From Bryobacterales bacterium (GTDB lineage Bacteria; Acidobacteriota; Terriglobia; Bryobacterales; Bryobacteraceae), in contig PLRZ01000650.1 of the NCBI GenBank assembly GCA_003164075.1, forward strand, positions 1 to 28,086: a stretch of 28,086 nt of DNA, given 5' to 3'. Both the position numbers and the translations under genes were made by a program. The notes under the pieces were generated by a model. The model did not search any database, had not been told where the DNA came from, and worked only from the letters and a program-made list of their open reading frames with translations. Of the stretch, positions 1 to 6,105 are shown piece after piece; the first letter of the stretch is position 1; every line of letters begins with the position of its first letter.

Positions 1-579
1 GGTGCCAAGCAGTTTCATTTGTAGTTTATTTAGCTCGTAATAGAATCGAGACCTCGCCTGCTTCCCCGAGATGTGAAGCGCCCGCCCGATCTCATTCCAG
101 GAGAATCCCAGAGTCCGGTAATGAGCCATGTGACGCGACTGGTGTGGCAGTTGATCAACCAGCACCTTCAGGCATAACTCCTGTTCCATTGCCGCCTCCC
201 AGTTCGGTGCTGTGAGGTGATGGTTCAGCTCCAATTCCCTGAGAAGACCCTCATAGGTCAAGCGATTCTCCTTCAGGAATTGCTGGCGCACCCGACGGTG
301 AAAGGCCCTGATGAAATAACCAGGCAGATTATTGCCAACGCTCGGCTCCTCCCGCAGGCGGTCAGAGACCTCAAGAGCTACGTCCTCCACAAGTTGTGCC
401 GCGCTGGCGGGATCATGAAGTTCCCGCGCAACATGATTGTAGGCCCAGGGCCAGATTCGCTCGGCTGCGTCGACAACACGCCGGTCGATTGGCTGGCCCC
501 GTGAATCCCTTGCCAGTATCCAGAACGGTGGCAACCGCCCTGAAGAGGATAGCCGCGTGTCATTTTGGTGTTCCCTCAT
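1..579 (-). CDS. Sigma-factor-like regulator, 3' end cut by window edge
   Basis: The minus strand is open from an ATG at 579 to the left edge, giving 193 codons with no stop, so the C-terminus lies outside the window. The N-terminal half (about residues 35-105) reads like ECF sigma region 2, with an acidic QLVEDVALEV helix followed by a basic FIRAFHRRVRQQ stretch. About residues 145-190 form a helix-turn-helix like sigma region 4, with GFSWNEIGRALHISGKQAR and then SRFYYELNK. The same plan, including the GxSW...RFY signature, recurs in the divergent gene at 1109. It probably binds promoter DNA and RNA polymerase, but the match to classical ECF factors is loose, so a sigma-like DNA-binding regulator is the safe call. 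A palindromic AT-rich segment (651-681) lies about 75-100 bases upstream. Confidence 0.7.
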   Translation of the reverse strand, partial: MREHQNDTRLSSSGRLPPFWILARDSRGQPIDRRVVDAAERIWPWAYNHVARELHDPASAAQLVEDVALEVSDRLREEPSVGNNLPGYFIRAFHRRVRQQFLKENRLTYEGLLRELELNHHLTAPNWEAAMEQELCLKVLVDQLPHQSRHMAHYRTLGFSWNEIGRALHISGKQARSRFYYELNKLQMKLLGT

Positions 580-1028
580 AGTTCGAGCCAGTTTGTGCGA
601 CAACCCGGTCGTCACCAGAGGGTTGGGTAGCGCTGCACCCAGCGAGAGCATACCCTCTATTATTAATAAGCACTAGAGAGGGCAAAAAGCCCGAAGAAAA
701 CCTCGGCAATCGTGCTTTTACAGCGCAAAAGAGTAAGGTTTCGCCCGTTCCAGGCATGTATCTGCTTTATGTAAGGTGTGGTTTTTCACGTTCATAAGCT
801 ACTCTACGCAAGTCCCAAGTTTAGCCAGGAATTCATTGGGGGAAAATGCGGTGCAACCCCGGCCTGGTTCTGTGATTTGGGACACGCAATCGAAGATGGC
901 GGCAATCGGACTTTTTCTCCGGCCGAATGCTTATTGAATTACGGGGGCGGGTATTCAGAACATCTCAGAAAAAGTCTTAGGCACGCACCTTGCCGCCCCG
1001 GTGCTTAACCAAAAGGAGCAGAACATCC
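580..1028. other. Divergent intergenic region between the sigma-like genes
   Basis: This 449-base gap separates the minus-strand sigma-like gene from the plus-strand peptide and sigma-like genes. It holds a CCCTCT...AGAGGG inverted repeat (651-681) around an AT-rich centre, and a short GGGC-AAAAA-GCCC hairpin (680-692). A degenerate copy of the TAGTACTTAG core (TAGTGCTTAT on the minus strand, 666-675) lies within the first repeat. The rest (about 780-1008) is open from a GTG in one frame, but that frame has no ribosome binding site and its translation is Cys/Gly-rich and unlike a known protein, so I treat it as a possible leader or regulatory RNA rather than a gene. Confidence 0.5.
651..681. 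promoter_or_regulatory. CCCTCT...AGAGGG inverted repeat, operator-like
   Basis: Arms CCCTCT (653-658) and AGAGGG (676-681) enclose an AT-rich spacer containing TATTAATAA. On the minus strand the spacer includes TAGTGCTTAT, which matches 8 of 10 bases of the TAGTACTTAG core found at three transfer promoters. The GTCCCGA partner element is not present 19 bases away. The site lies upstream of the minus-strand sigma-like gene and could be its promoter or an autoregulatory operator. Confidence 0.4.
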
Positions 1029-1121
1029 ATGAAAGGTCGGAGAGCAGGGATCGCCGGCGGGGCGGGTTCGAGTTCGAGCGCATTGGGAGCCAAGGGAGGT
1101 TCTAAAATATGGCGCACGTAG
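1029..1121 (+). CDS. 30-aa Gly/Ser-rich peptide, possible leader
   Basis: An ATG at 1029 is preceded by a strong AAAAGGAG (1011-1018) with ten bases of spacing. The frame runs 30 codons to a TAG at 1119-1121, overlapping the start of the sigma-like gene (1109) by 13 bases. The peptide begins with basic residues (MKGRRAG), has a small-residue centre rich in Gly, Ser and Ala, and ends in KIWRT. The good Shine-Dalgarno and the overlap suggest translational coupling to the downstream regulator. No family is recognised; it may serve only as a leader peptide. Confidence 0.45.
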   Translation: MKGRRAGIAGGAGSSSSALGAKGGSKIWRT

Positions 1122-1732
1122 TAGTGATACCGCAGAATTATGAGGATCTGCCAAGCGTCCAGCGCAAACAGATCATCCCGATTTGCATTACAGACTGCGA
1201 TGGACTGGGACAGCAAATCGCCTCAGAATGGTTTGTCGACGGCGTCGCGCCGGTAAGAAAGCAGCTCGTGGGGTTAGCGCATCACGTGCTCGGAGATCCG
1301 TGGCGCGTTTCCGAACTGGCGGAGACCACGGTCCACCGGCTTTGGGCGCGACATGGAAGCGAGGTGGGCCGTTACCCCGCCCGGAGAGTCCTCGTAAAAG
1401 CAAAGTGGGTAGCACAGGAACTGAAGAACGGTGATTGGCGGAAAACGAAGTATCCGAAGCTCTATCTCGCCCTCGACGCGCTGGACGAGAAGATTCGGGA
1501 CCAAACACTAGCTGATCCGAACGAGTATCCCAAACTGTTTGAGCAACAAATCATGCTCGATTCAGTTGAAGACAGGCTCAACCGCGAAGGGCGCTCGCTG
1601 ATCCGGACCATGTTCCAACTGATCCGCCGGGGATATAGCTGGCAGGACGTCGCTGATCGAGTTGGCCTTCCCACCGGTGAAATCGCCAAGCGACGCTTTT
1701 ACCGCTGGATCAAGAAATCTGCTTGCGCCTGA
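1109..1732 (+). CDS. Sigma-factor-like DNA-binding protein, full length
   Basis: This 207-aa protein is preceded by GGGAGG (1095-1100). Residues about 45-110 resemble an ECF sigma region 2 (VRKQLVGLAHHVLGD, then an ETTVHRLWARHG helix). The C-terminus (about 160-205) is a region-4-like helix-turn-helix, with GYSWQDVADRVGLPTGEIAK followed by RRFYRWIKK. It shares architecture and the GxSW...RFY signature with the divergent gene at 1-579, so the two are probably paralogues. It is followed by a small protein with an anti-sigma-type metal motif. Its role is inferred to be promoter recognition within the element; the three copies of the GTCCCGA-N19-TAGTACTTAG element are candidate targets. A non-sigma helix-turn-helix regulator remains possible. 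Confidence 0.65.
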   Translation: MAHVVVIPQNYEDLPSVQRKQIIPICITDCDGLGQQIASEWFVDGVAPVRKQLVGLAHHVLGDPWRVSELAETTVHRLWARHGSEVGRYPARRVLVKAKWVAQELKNGDWRKTKYPKLYLALDALDEKIRDQTLADPNEYPKLFEQQIMLDSVEDRLNREGRSLIRTMFQLIRRGYSWQDVADRVGLPTGEIAKRRFYRWIKKSACA

Positions 1733-1755
1733 TTCTCATCGGCCCTCTGGCGCTC

Positions 1756-1761
1756 TATAAT
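1756..1761 (+). promoter_or_regulatory. TATAAT -10 hexamer before the anti-sigma-like gene
   Basis: A perfect TATAAT overlaps the first possible ATG (1760) of the next gene. The would-be -35 (about 1733-1738, TTCTCA) is weak. If this is a real promoter, transcription would begin around 1768 and the in-frame ATG at 1772 would be almost leaderless, which favours that later start. Confidence 0.35.
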
Positions 1762-1771
1762 GTTCAGGCGG

Positions 1772-2041
1772 ATGAAACCCGAAACGCCTGACGAGAAGTG
1801 GAATCGGCTCCAGAGCCGGGTGCAGGGAGGTATCGCTAAGGCGTACCCGAACCCCGAGCGGAAGGGGTGCCCGAACCAGGTTGCCATTATCGACCTCGCC
1901 AGGCGTTCTGCGGCGTTCGACGACAGCATTGAGGAAGATCCGGGTTGGCAACACGTGACGCATTGTTCTCCTTGCTACTGCCAATACCTTGAAGAATTCC
2001 AAAAGTGTCGTCGACGGAAACCGCCGACGCGTGTCGAATAG
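1772..2041 (+). CDS. Small protein with anti-sigma-like HxxxCxxC motif
   Basis: The protein is 89 aa from the ATG at 1772 (93 aa if the ATG at 1760 is used, but that codon overlaps a TATAAT). The C-terminal third carries WQHVTHCSPCYCQYLEEF, a zinc-binding HxxxCxxC motif of the kind found in ZAS anti-sigma factors and zf-HC2 proteins. A conserved-looking Cys-Pro-Asn (GCPN) lies in the middle. There is no membrane segment, so it would be a soluble metal-binding partner. Being directly downstream of a sigma-like gene (27-39 bases) suggests it modulates that protein. It is followed after 75 bases by the first transfer-type promoter element. Confidence 0.6.
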   Translation: MKPETPDEKWNRLQSRVQGGIAKAYPNPERKGCPNQVAIIDLARRSAAFDDSIEEDPGWQHVTHCSPCYCQYLEEFQKCRRRKPPTRVE

Positions 2042-2066
2042 GAAACGAAATCTCCTGCGTCGTCGC

Positions 2067-2106
2067 GTCCCGAATGGGTCCCGACAATCCCCTAGTACTT
2101 AGGGGG
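2067..2106 (+). promoter_or_regulatory. Bipartite element copy 1: GTCCCGA-N19-TAGTACTTAG
   Basis: GTCCCGA lies at 2067-2073 and TAGTACTTAG at 2093-2102, with exactly 19 bases between. The core is embedded in a perfect inverted repeat, CCCCTA/TAGGGG around GTACT (2089-2105). The RepB-like primase ATG follows 14 bases after the core, and the right arm AGGGGG may double as its ribosome binding site. Two further copies with the same spacing precede other transfer units, which argues for a common promoter or operator. Confidence 0.7.
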
Positions 2107-2116
2107 CTCGTTCGAC

Positions 2117-2998
2117 ATGCCGGGAAGCAACAGGACGGTGGACGCCGTCCAGCGCCAAGTCGAAGCCATGGCCGCGGAAGTATTTGAGATCGGCCTTTTC
2201 AAGCCCGACGCTAAGGATAGCGAAGCGATCATGGTTCCCCGAATGTGGGACAGGGATTCGTTGGCAAGGTCGATCCCTTGGCTTCGGCACCAAAACCGCG
2301 ATGGCCGGAATATCTACATCCGGCCAAAGGGAGAACATCACCTCAGCATGGTTGACGACCTGACGCAGGAGGCCATCGCCCAGATGAAACTCGAAGGATT
2401 CTCGCCGGCGGTGGTGGTAGAAACGTCACCTGGAAACTTTCAGGCTTGGCTAAAGCACCCGGAAAAGCTCGACAAAGAGATGGGGACCGCGGCAGCCCGC
2501 GAGCTGGCGGAACGCTTCGGCGGCGACATTGGAGCCGCGGACTGGCGGCATTACGGACGGCTCAGCGGATTCACCAACCGGAAGGAAAAGTACCGAGATC
2601 CCGCGACCGGGCTGCATCCGTTCGTACGACTGGTTGAGGCCGGAGGCGCCGTTTATCCTGAAGCGGCGCAGTTTCTCAAGGAAGTTGGCCAACGGGTCGA
2701 GAACCGACATCAGGTGGAGTGTCAGAGGGCAGCGTTTCGCGTAACCGTCCATGTGCCGCCCGTGTCGCAAATGAAATCGATTGATGGTTTCCGCGGAGAC
2801 CCGAAATATGGGGGGGATGGTAGCCGGATCGATTTGGCATATGCCATCTACGCGATCACCCATGGGCACACGGTGGCTGAGGTTGAGGCTGCGATTCGAT
2901 CACGGGACCTCAGCCACAAAGGAAGTGAGCGAAGGCAACAGGACTACGTCGCACGGACGATCAAGAAGGCGCTGGCAGTCACGGACCGTGGCCGTTAG
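2117..2998 (+). CDS. RepB-like DNA primase
   Basis: This 293-aa protein matches the RepB/RSF1010-type primase fold. NIYIRPKG (about 65-72) is followed by SMVDDLT with paired aspartates (80-81). Then come VVVETSPGNFQAWL (99-112) and AADWRHYGRLSGFTNRK (140-156), the characteristic core. The C-terminal part (about 228-290) is helical and basic. Such enzymes lay primers on single-stranded plasmid DNA after replication or transfer; here it would prime complementary-strand synthesis in donor or recipient. It starts 14 bases after a bipartite promoter element and is followed by traL and traM in one apparent operon. No helicase or initiator partner (RepA/RepC) is adjacent, so it is probably a transfer primase rather than a full replication module. 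Confidence 0.8.
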   Translation: MPGSNRTVDAVQRQVEAMAAEVFEIGLFKPDAKDSEAIMVPRMWDRDSLARSIPWLRHQNRDGRNIYIRPKGEHHLSMVDDLTQEAIAQMKLEGFSPAVVVETSPGNFQAWLKHPEKLDKEMGTAAARELAERFGGDIGAADWRHYGRLSGFTNRKEKYRDPATGLHPFVRLVEAGGAVYPEAAQFLKEVGQRVENRHQVECQRAAFRVTVHVPPVSQMKSIDGFRGDPKYGGDGSRIDLAYAIYAITHGHTVAEVEAAIRSRDLSHKGSERRQQDYVARTIKKALAVTDRGR

Positions 2999-3026
2999 CA
3001 AGCAGGGAGGAACAGGTCTAACTCAT

Positions 3027-3827
3027 ATGGCAAAGACCGCAGTAGTGGCAGAGGTTGCCGCCGAAACCAGAAACGCTGGCGGCGAAGCCGTTGCACAGCA
3101 CAACAGCAACTCCATTCACCTGTCGTTGCAAGGCAAAGGCGGTGTCGGCAAGTCGCTTGTCGCAAGCATCCTCGCCCAGTATTTTCGCGAGCGCGGGCGA
3201 GAGATCCGTTGCATCGACACGGATCCGGTGAATAGCACGATGTTTCAGTATAAGGCGCTGGACGTTACCCGTCTCGAGCTGTTGCGCAATGGAATGATCG
3301 ACCATCGGGGCTTTGATACCTTGATGGAGCGCCTGCTTACGGAGGACACTACGTTCGTCGTGGACAACGGCGCCGCCACGTTCATCCCGCTGTGGAACTA
3401 CTTCCTCGAAAACAACGTCGTTGACGTTCTCACGCGAGCCGGGAAGCGGCTGTACGTCCACACAGTGATCACCGGCGGACAGGCGCTTGTCGACACTCTC
3501 TTCGGCTTCAAGAGCCTTGCCGACAGCACGTCGGAGCGGAACATCGTCGTCTGGCTCAACGAATATTTCGGACGGATCGAGCAGGGCGGCAAACGATTCG
3601 AAGAGATGAGCGCATTCCAGGAGAGCGGGTCCAAAGTTTGCGGCTCCGTACATCTGAGGAAATTGAATCAGGACACCTTTGGCCGCGACCTCGAAGACGT
3701 GATTTCGCGCAAGCTGACACTGGCGGAAGCCATCAAGGATGGCCCCTTCTCTATCATGACGAAGCAGCGCCTGAGAATGATAGAGCGGGACTGGTATGAA
3801 CAGCTCGATGGCCTCCAACTGATCTGA
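3027..3827 (+). CDS. traL: Conjugal transfer protein TraL (ParA-like ATPase)
   Basis: This is a 266-aa protein from the ATG at 3027, with GGGAGG at 3005-3010 (16 bases of spacing, rather long). After a 30-residue extension it shows the deviant Walker A LQGKGGVGKS (about 36-45), then CIDTDPVNSTMFQYKAL, VVDNGA, VHTVITGGQALVDT and NIVVWLNEYFG. These segments line up with IncP (RP4) TraL, including the phrase GKGGVGKS...ASILAQY, so the call is firm. TraL is a MinD/ParA-type P-loop protein of the transfer region; its exact role in conjugation is not settled. The gene lies between the primase and traM with short gaps. A longer in-frame extension upstream overlaps the primase gene and is unlikely. 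Confidence 0.9.
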   Translation: MAKTAVVAEVAAETRNAGGEAVAQHNSNSIHLSLQGKGGVGKSLVASILAQYFRERGREIRCIDTDPVNSTMFQYKALDVTRLELLRNGMIDHRGFDTLMERLLTEDTTFVVDNGAATFIPLWNYFLENNVVDVLTRAGKRLYVHTVITGGQALVDTLFGFKSLADSTSERNIVVWLNEYFGRIEQGGKRFEEMSAFQESGSKVCGSVHLRKLNQDTFGRDLEDVISRKLTLAEAIKDGPFSIMTKQRLRMIERDWYEQLDGLQLI

Positions 3828-3838
3828 GCGCGCGTCTC

Positions 3839-4255
3839 ATGATGGATGTAAATCGGCTGATCGGAGAAGTTGCGGCGCGGCATGGTATCAAAGTGCAATC
3901 GTGGGACCCGGCGTTTGCGCTGGTTACGCTAAACGAGTTGGTCCTGGAGGACATTGCGCGCCGACTAACGGAAGAAGTGCATTCCGGAATCACCGAATTC
4001 ACCGAAGCCGTGCAGAAGACAGAGACCCGTGCTGGAAAGATTTTGGCTCAACAGGTGAACGAGGCTGCCGCCGAACTTCGCCGCGAGATGCAGCGCGACA
4101 TAGAAGATGCGCGTCTCAGAGCCAATGAGATTGTACTGGACGTTCATCGGGCACACAGAAAACCCGCAGTCATCAGGTGGGGAGCGGCCGGGCTGATCGC
4201 CGGGCTCGCGCTGTTCGGTTCCGGCCTGTGGTTCGGCGCACACTATTTCCATTAA
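3839..4255 (+). CDS. traM: Conjugal transfer protein TraM
   Basis: The 138-aa protein starts at 3839 (or the next codon, also ATG), 11 bases after the traL stop. The N-terminus (VNRLIGEVAARHGIKVQ, then DPAFALVTLNELVLEDIA) matches the IncP TraM pattern of an IAAKHGI-like helix followed by a DP..IL.T.NE segment. The middle (40-105) is a charged amphipathic coiled coil, and residues 111-134 form one hydrophobic segment near the C-terminus. It is therefore expected to be a tail-anchored inner-membrane protein with the coiled coil in the cytoplasm. In IncP plasmids traM and traL also adjoin, though in a different order. It ends the primase-traL-traM unit. Confidence 0.8.
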   Translation: MMDVNRLIGEVAARHGIKVQSWDPAFALVTLNELVLEDIARRLTEEVHSGITEFTEAVQKTETRAGKILAQQVNEAAAELRREMQRDIEDARLRANEIVLDVHRAHRKPAVIRWGAAGLIAGLALFGSGLWFGAHYFH

Positions 4256-4311
4256 CATCGTGGCCTTATCGGTCCGCACGTTGAGGCTGGCAGAGGTTCA
4301 TCGGCGCATTT

Positions 4312-4332
4312 CCACAAACCTAAGGTTTGTGG
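4312..4332. promoter_or_regulatory. 21-bp perfect palindrome (operator-like)
   Basis: Arms CCACAAACCT and AGGTTTGTGG are exact reverse complements around a single central A. A CATAAT hexamer (4337-4342) lies just downstream, and the next gene starts at 4369 with GGAGG at 4355-4359. The length and perfection are typical of a dimeric repressor site overlapping a promoter. No T-run follows, so a terminator is less likely. Confidence 0.6.
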
Positions 4333-4368
4333 TAGACATAATTAGAAATCTGCTGGAGGTGCTCAGCC

Positions 4369-4482
4369 ATGAGGTTTTGGTTTCTAATCGCCGCCATGAT
4401 GGCACCGCGCTTCTTCACGAGGTTCGTGCTCTTCTTCATCCTCGGGATGGGATTGCTGTTGTACTGCTTGGTCAGGGCTTAA
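4369..4482 (+). CDS. 37-aa hydrophobic membrane peptide
   Basis: An ATG at 4369, preceded by GGAGG at 4355-4359, opens 37 codons ending in TAA at 4480-4482. The N-terminus is MRFWFLIAAMMAPRFF, and after an Arg-containing loop there is a second hydrophobic run (FVLFFILGMGLLLYCLV). This predicts one or two short membrane spans. Its stop overlaps the ATG of the next gene (TAATG), implying coupled translation. It sits 37 bases after a perfect 21-bp palindrome. No family is recognised; an entry-exclusion-like or toxin-like membrane peptide is conceivable but not shown. Confidence 0.5.
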   Translation: MRFWFLIAAMMAPRFFTRFVLFFILGMGLLLYCLVRA

Positions 4483-4724
4483 TGGCGCGAGTTCGCGGGG
4501 GTCGGCAAGGACCAACATCCGCGCGATCTGAGCGTTGCCCACACTGTAGCCGAGTGCTGTCGGATGAATGGATAAAAGCAGCCCATAGTCGCGTTTCCGG
4601 GCGTTCAGGCGGGCGTCCGCGCATTTTGCGGCCATGTCCATTTTGCACGCTCACGTTTAGCGCCCGCGAACTGCGGGGGCACCTTCCGCACTGTGAGAAA
4701 AACCCGGCTGTGCGCGGATCGTGA
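4482..4724 (+). CDS. Small double zinc-finger protein
   Basis: An ATG at 4482 overlaps the stop of the membrane peptide. The frame is open further upstream, but that part overlaps the peptide gene and has no ribosome site, so 80 aa is the better model. Two CxxC pairs (ERCPHCSR near residue 20, RPCPFCTL near residue 52) and a terminal HLPHC form one or two metal sites, with a basic SGRSGGRPR segment between them that suits nucleic-acid binding. Similar short CPxC...GGRPR...CPxC proteins occur widely in acidobacterial mobile DNA (from memory, unverified). It may be the regulator that reads the adjacent palindrome. Function unknown. Confidence 0.6.
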   Translation: MARVRGGRQGPTSARSERCPHCSRVLSDEWIKAAHSRVSGRSGGRPRILRPCPFCTLTFSARELRGHLPHCEKNPAVRGS

Positions 4725-4900
4725 TCGGGTTCTACGCCAGGGCCATTTGCCAGCGCCCCAACGTCGTCTTCACCAATCCCGCCACTGCTGCTTAGGCTTC
4801 TTCCTGCTACCCAGTGGGGCTGCCCCTCATGTGCCGTCAACCAGGCAGGAGGCCGGCCACGCCGTTTCTCTCCGGCTGCCCGCCTTTCTCACGACTCTTC

Positions 4901-5329
4901 TCAGATCAATTTGTCTGGATCAGCCAATTCGGGTCGGTAATCGAACGCCGGTCTCTTCGCCTCGCTCTTCCGCACGTTTGCCAGAGGGTCAGGGGATCTC
5001 TGCTCCTCAAAACTCGCGTTGTTCCGATCTGATACGCCGGGATTCGTTGCCACCGGGAGTCGCCACGCCGGAGGCTGCAAGGGCTGGGCCGATTTCCTAC
5101 GCATTCTCGTGACGTACGACCCAAGCGTGTAGATGCTCATCTGGATGCCATCAGCTTCGAGGCACTCGCAGACGGCTTTGAGCGTATGGCCCCTGTCAAG
5201 AGCGGCCTTGATTTCGGGCCAGAGCATTCGGAGTTGGGCGGCCTTGGTGCGCGGCTTTTTCTCGCCGAGGGCGGCGAGGCGGTCTCGGGCAGCCGAAGTG
5301 GACACTTGCGGGTTAGTTCGCTGAGCCAT
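4901..5329 (-). CDS. traK: Conjugal transfer protein TraK (oriT DNA-binding)
   Basis: The 142-aa protein starts at the ATG at 5329; an in-frame GTG at 5374 would add 15 residues but reads through the repeat array and has no ribosome site. Residues 27-80 (PRTKAAQLRMLWPEIKAALDRG, then HTLKAVCECLEADGI and LGSYVTRMRRK) match the IncP TraK DNA-binding helices. The tail FDYRPELADPDKLI echoes the FxxxPxxDxxDLL end of RP4 TraK. TraK binds and wraps DNA beside nic to help the relaxase. As in RP4, the gene is transcribed away from oriT and a phased repeat array sits over its start, so it is probably autoregulated by TraK binding. Confidence 0.75.
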   Translation of the reverse strand: MAQRTNPQVSTSAARDRLAALGEKKPRTKAAQLRMLWPEIKAALDRGHTLKAVCECLEADGIQMSIYTLGSYVTRMRRKSAQPLQPPAWRLPVATNPGVSDRNNASFEEQRSPDPLANVRKSEAKRPAFDYRPELADPDKLI

Positions 5330-5333
5330 CGCC

Positions 5334-5438
5334 TTCGACAGTGTACGGCAAAGTTCGGCAAAATTCAACAGCACTAGGCGAAGTTCAGCGAGGTTCGGCA
5401 GAATTCAACGTATTCGACATTATTCGGCAATATTTGAC
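5334..5438. repeat. Phased TTCRRC repeat array (probable TraK sites)
   Basis: Hexamers close to TTCRRC start at 5334, 5344, 5354, 5364, 5384, 5394, 5404, 5413, 5423 and 5433, with a degenerate unit (CTAGGC) at 5374. Spacing is 10 bp except for one 9-bp step. The sites therefore fall on one face of the helix, with A/T tracts between them, as expected for a bent, protein-wrapped segment. The array begins just upstream of traK, where RP4 has the TraK site sok. Confidence 0.75.
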
Positions 5439-5591
5439 AGTCAGGAACAGAGCATTCACCCAGCCAACGCACGAGAAGCCAACCCGGAGCTGGTAGTGGA
5501 ACATAAAGGAACCGGGTTTCACGCCTCGCGTTTTTGGTTTGTTGGCCCCTTGGTTTGTGTGGCTTGGCTAGGGTTGCATTTTTCGACCACC

Positions 5592-5609
5592 GCATCCCGC
5601 TTGGGATGC
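5592..5609. repeat. Hairpin GCATCCC-GCTT-GGGATGC in oriT
   Basis: Perfect 7-bp arms with a GCTT loop, followed by CCCG-TTTT-CGGG. Inverted repeats next to nic are the usual recognition site for the accessory protein or relaxase. No T-run follows, so it is not a terminator. Confidence 0.6.
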
Positions 5610-5644
5610 ACCCGTTTTCGGGCTCGTTTTCGCCCACCAATGAC

Positions 5645-5684
5645 GTCCCGAAGCACCGCTGGGAGGCCCTTAGTACTTAGAGGG
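5645..5684 (+). promoter_or_regulatory. Bipartite element copy 2: GTCCCGA-N19-TAGTACTTAG
   Basis: GTCCCGA at 5645-5651 and TAGTACTTAG at 5671-5680, 19 bases apart, flanked by CCCT and AGGG (5667-5684). The ATG of the ribbon-helix-helix gene follows 11 bases after the core, and AGAGGG (5679-5684) can serve as ribosome binding site. This copy would drive the accessory protein and relaxase. Confidence 0.7.
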
Positions 5685-5691
5685 CGCCCCA

Positions 5692-6105
5692 ATGCCGCAA
5701 CGCTCGATCAGGTTCCCGGACAAGGTTATGCAGGAGCTGAAAGCTGTATCCAGCAAGCGCGGTTTCGCATCCTCGACCGCTTTCATTCGGTACTCCGTGG
5801 AGCAGGAGTTGTCCGCGCGGCAGGAGGGTTTGACCGGAGCCGAGGAGCGCCTCGCCGCCAGTCTGGAGCAGCTGAGAAAAGAGGTGTTCCGGCTCGGCCG
5901 CGCCCAGCAAGCTCTATTCGCTTACCTCGACACGCTGGCGAAGGCGCTACTCACTTGCGTCCCGGAGCCTCCGGCTGAAGCGAAACCCCAAGCCGTCGCT
6001 CGGGCCAAGGAGCGTCATGACAGGCTGCTCAAGAGCGCTGGCCGCGCCATGGTTGGCGAGTCTGGGATGGCAATGAAGGATCTCCTTGGCGATGGCGAGC
6101 GATGA
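5692..6105 (+). CDS. Ribbon-helix-helix relaxosome accessory protein
   Basis: The 137-aa protein opens with MPQRSIRFPDKVMQELKAVS, a ribbon-helix-helix start (beta strand then helix), followed by RGFASSTAFIRYSVEQEL for helix two. Residues 48-90 form an amphipathic coiled coil, and the basic C-terminus (118-137) is less ordered. Such MobC/TraJ-like proteins bind beside nic and load the relaxase. It lies directly in front of the relaxase gene (overlap about 14 bases), across oriT from traK, so it fills the position of RP4 TraJ. It may also repress its own promoter, which lies within its likely binding region. The partner gene order and the fold agree; the specific family is not certain. Confidence 0.75.
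   Translation: MPQRSIRFPDKVMQELKAVSSKRGFASSTAFIRYSVEQELSARQEGLTGAEERLAASLEQLRKEVFRLGRAQQALFAYLDTLAKALLTCVPEPPAEAKPQAVARAKERHDRLLKSAGRAMVGESGMAMKDLLGDGER

Larger units (their letters stand above)
5330..5691. other. Probable origin of transfer (oriT) region
   Basis: The 362-base gap between divergent traK and the ribbon-helix-helix/relaxase genes is in the position of oriT in IncP plasmids. It contains the phased TTCRRC array, a 7-bp hairpin (5592-5609), a CCCG-TTTT-CGGG mini-hairpin (5611-5622) and the second bipartite promoter element. The hairpin arm GCATCCCGC resembles the IncP-type nick core YATCCTG with one change, which makes it a candidate nic site. Location is well supported; the exact nick is a guess. 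Confidence 0.65.

Noticed and set aside
217..504. Plus-strand 95-codon frame
   Set aside because: It is antisense to the sigma-like gene on the minus strand, whose frame is longer and protein-like.
778..1008. 76-codon frame and a faint cobalamin-riboswitch resemblance (GGGGGAAAATGCGGTGCAA)
   Set aside because: GTG start without a ribosome site and a Cys/Gly-rich product. The riboswitch-like bases do not continue into a B12 box or paired stems, and the downstream gene is a regulator, not a cobalamin gene.
2781..3026. Upstream extension of traL
   Set aside because: It overlaps the primase gene and its translation is not coding-like; the family start is near 3027.
3018..3818. 266-codon minus-strand frame
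   Set aside because: Exact antisense of traL, which matches IncP TraL throughout; the antisense product resembles nothing.
4260..4481. Upstream extension of the zinc-finger gene
   Set aside because: No ribosome site; it overlaps the membrane peptide gene and the palindrome. The ATG at 4482 overlaps the preceding stop.
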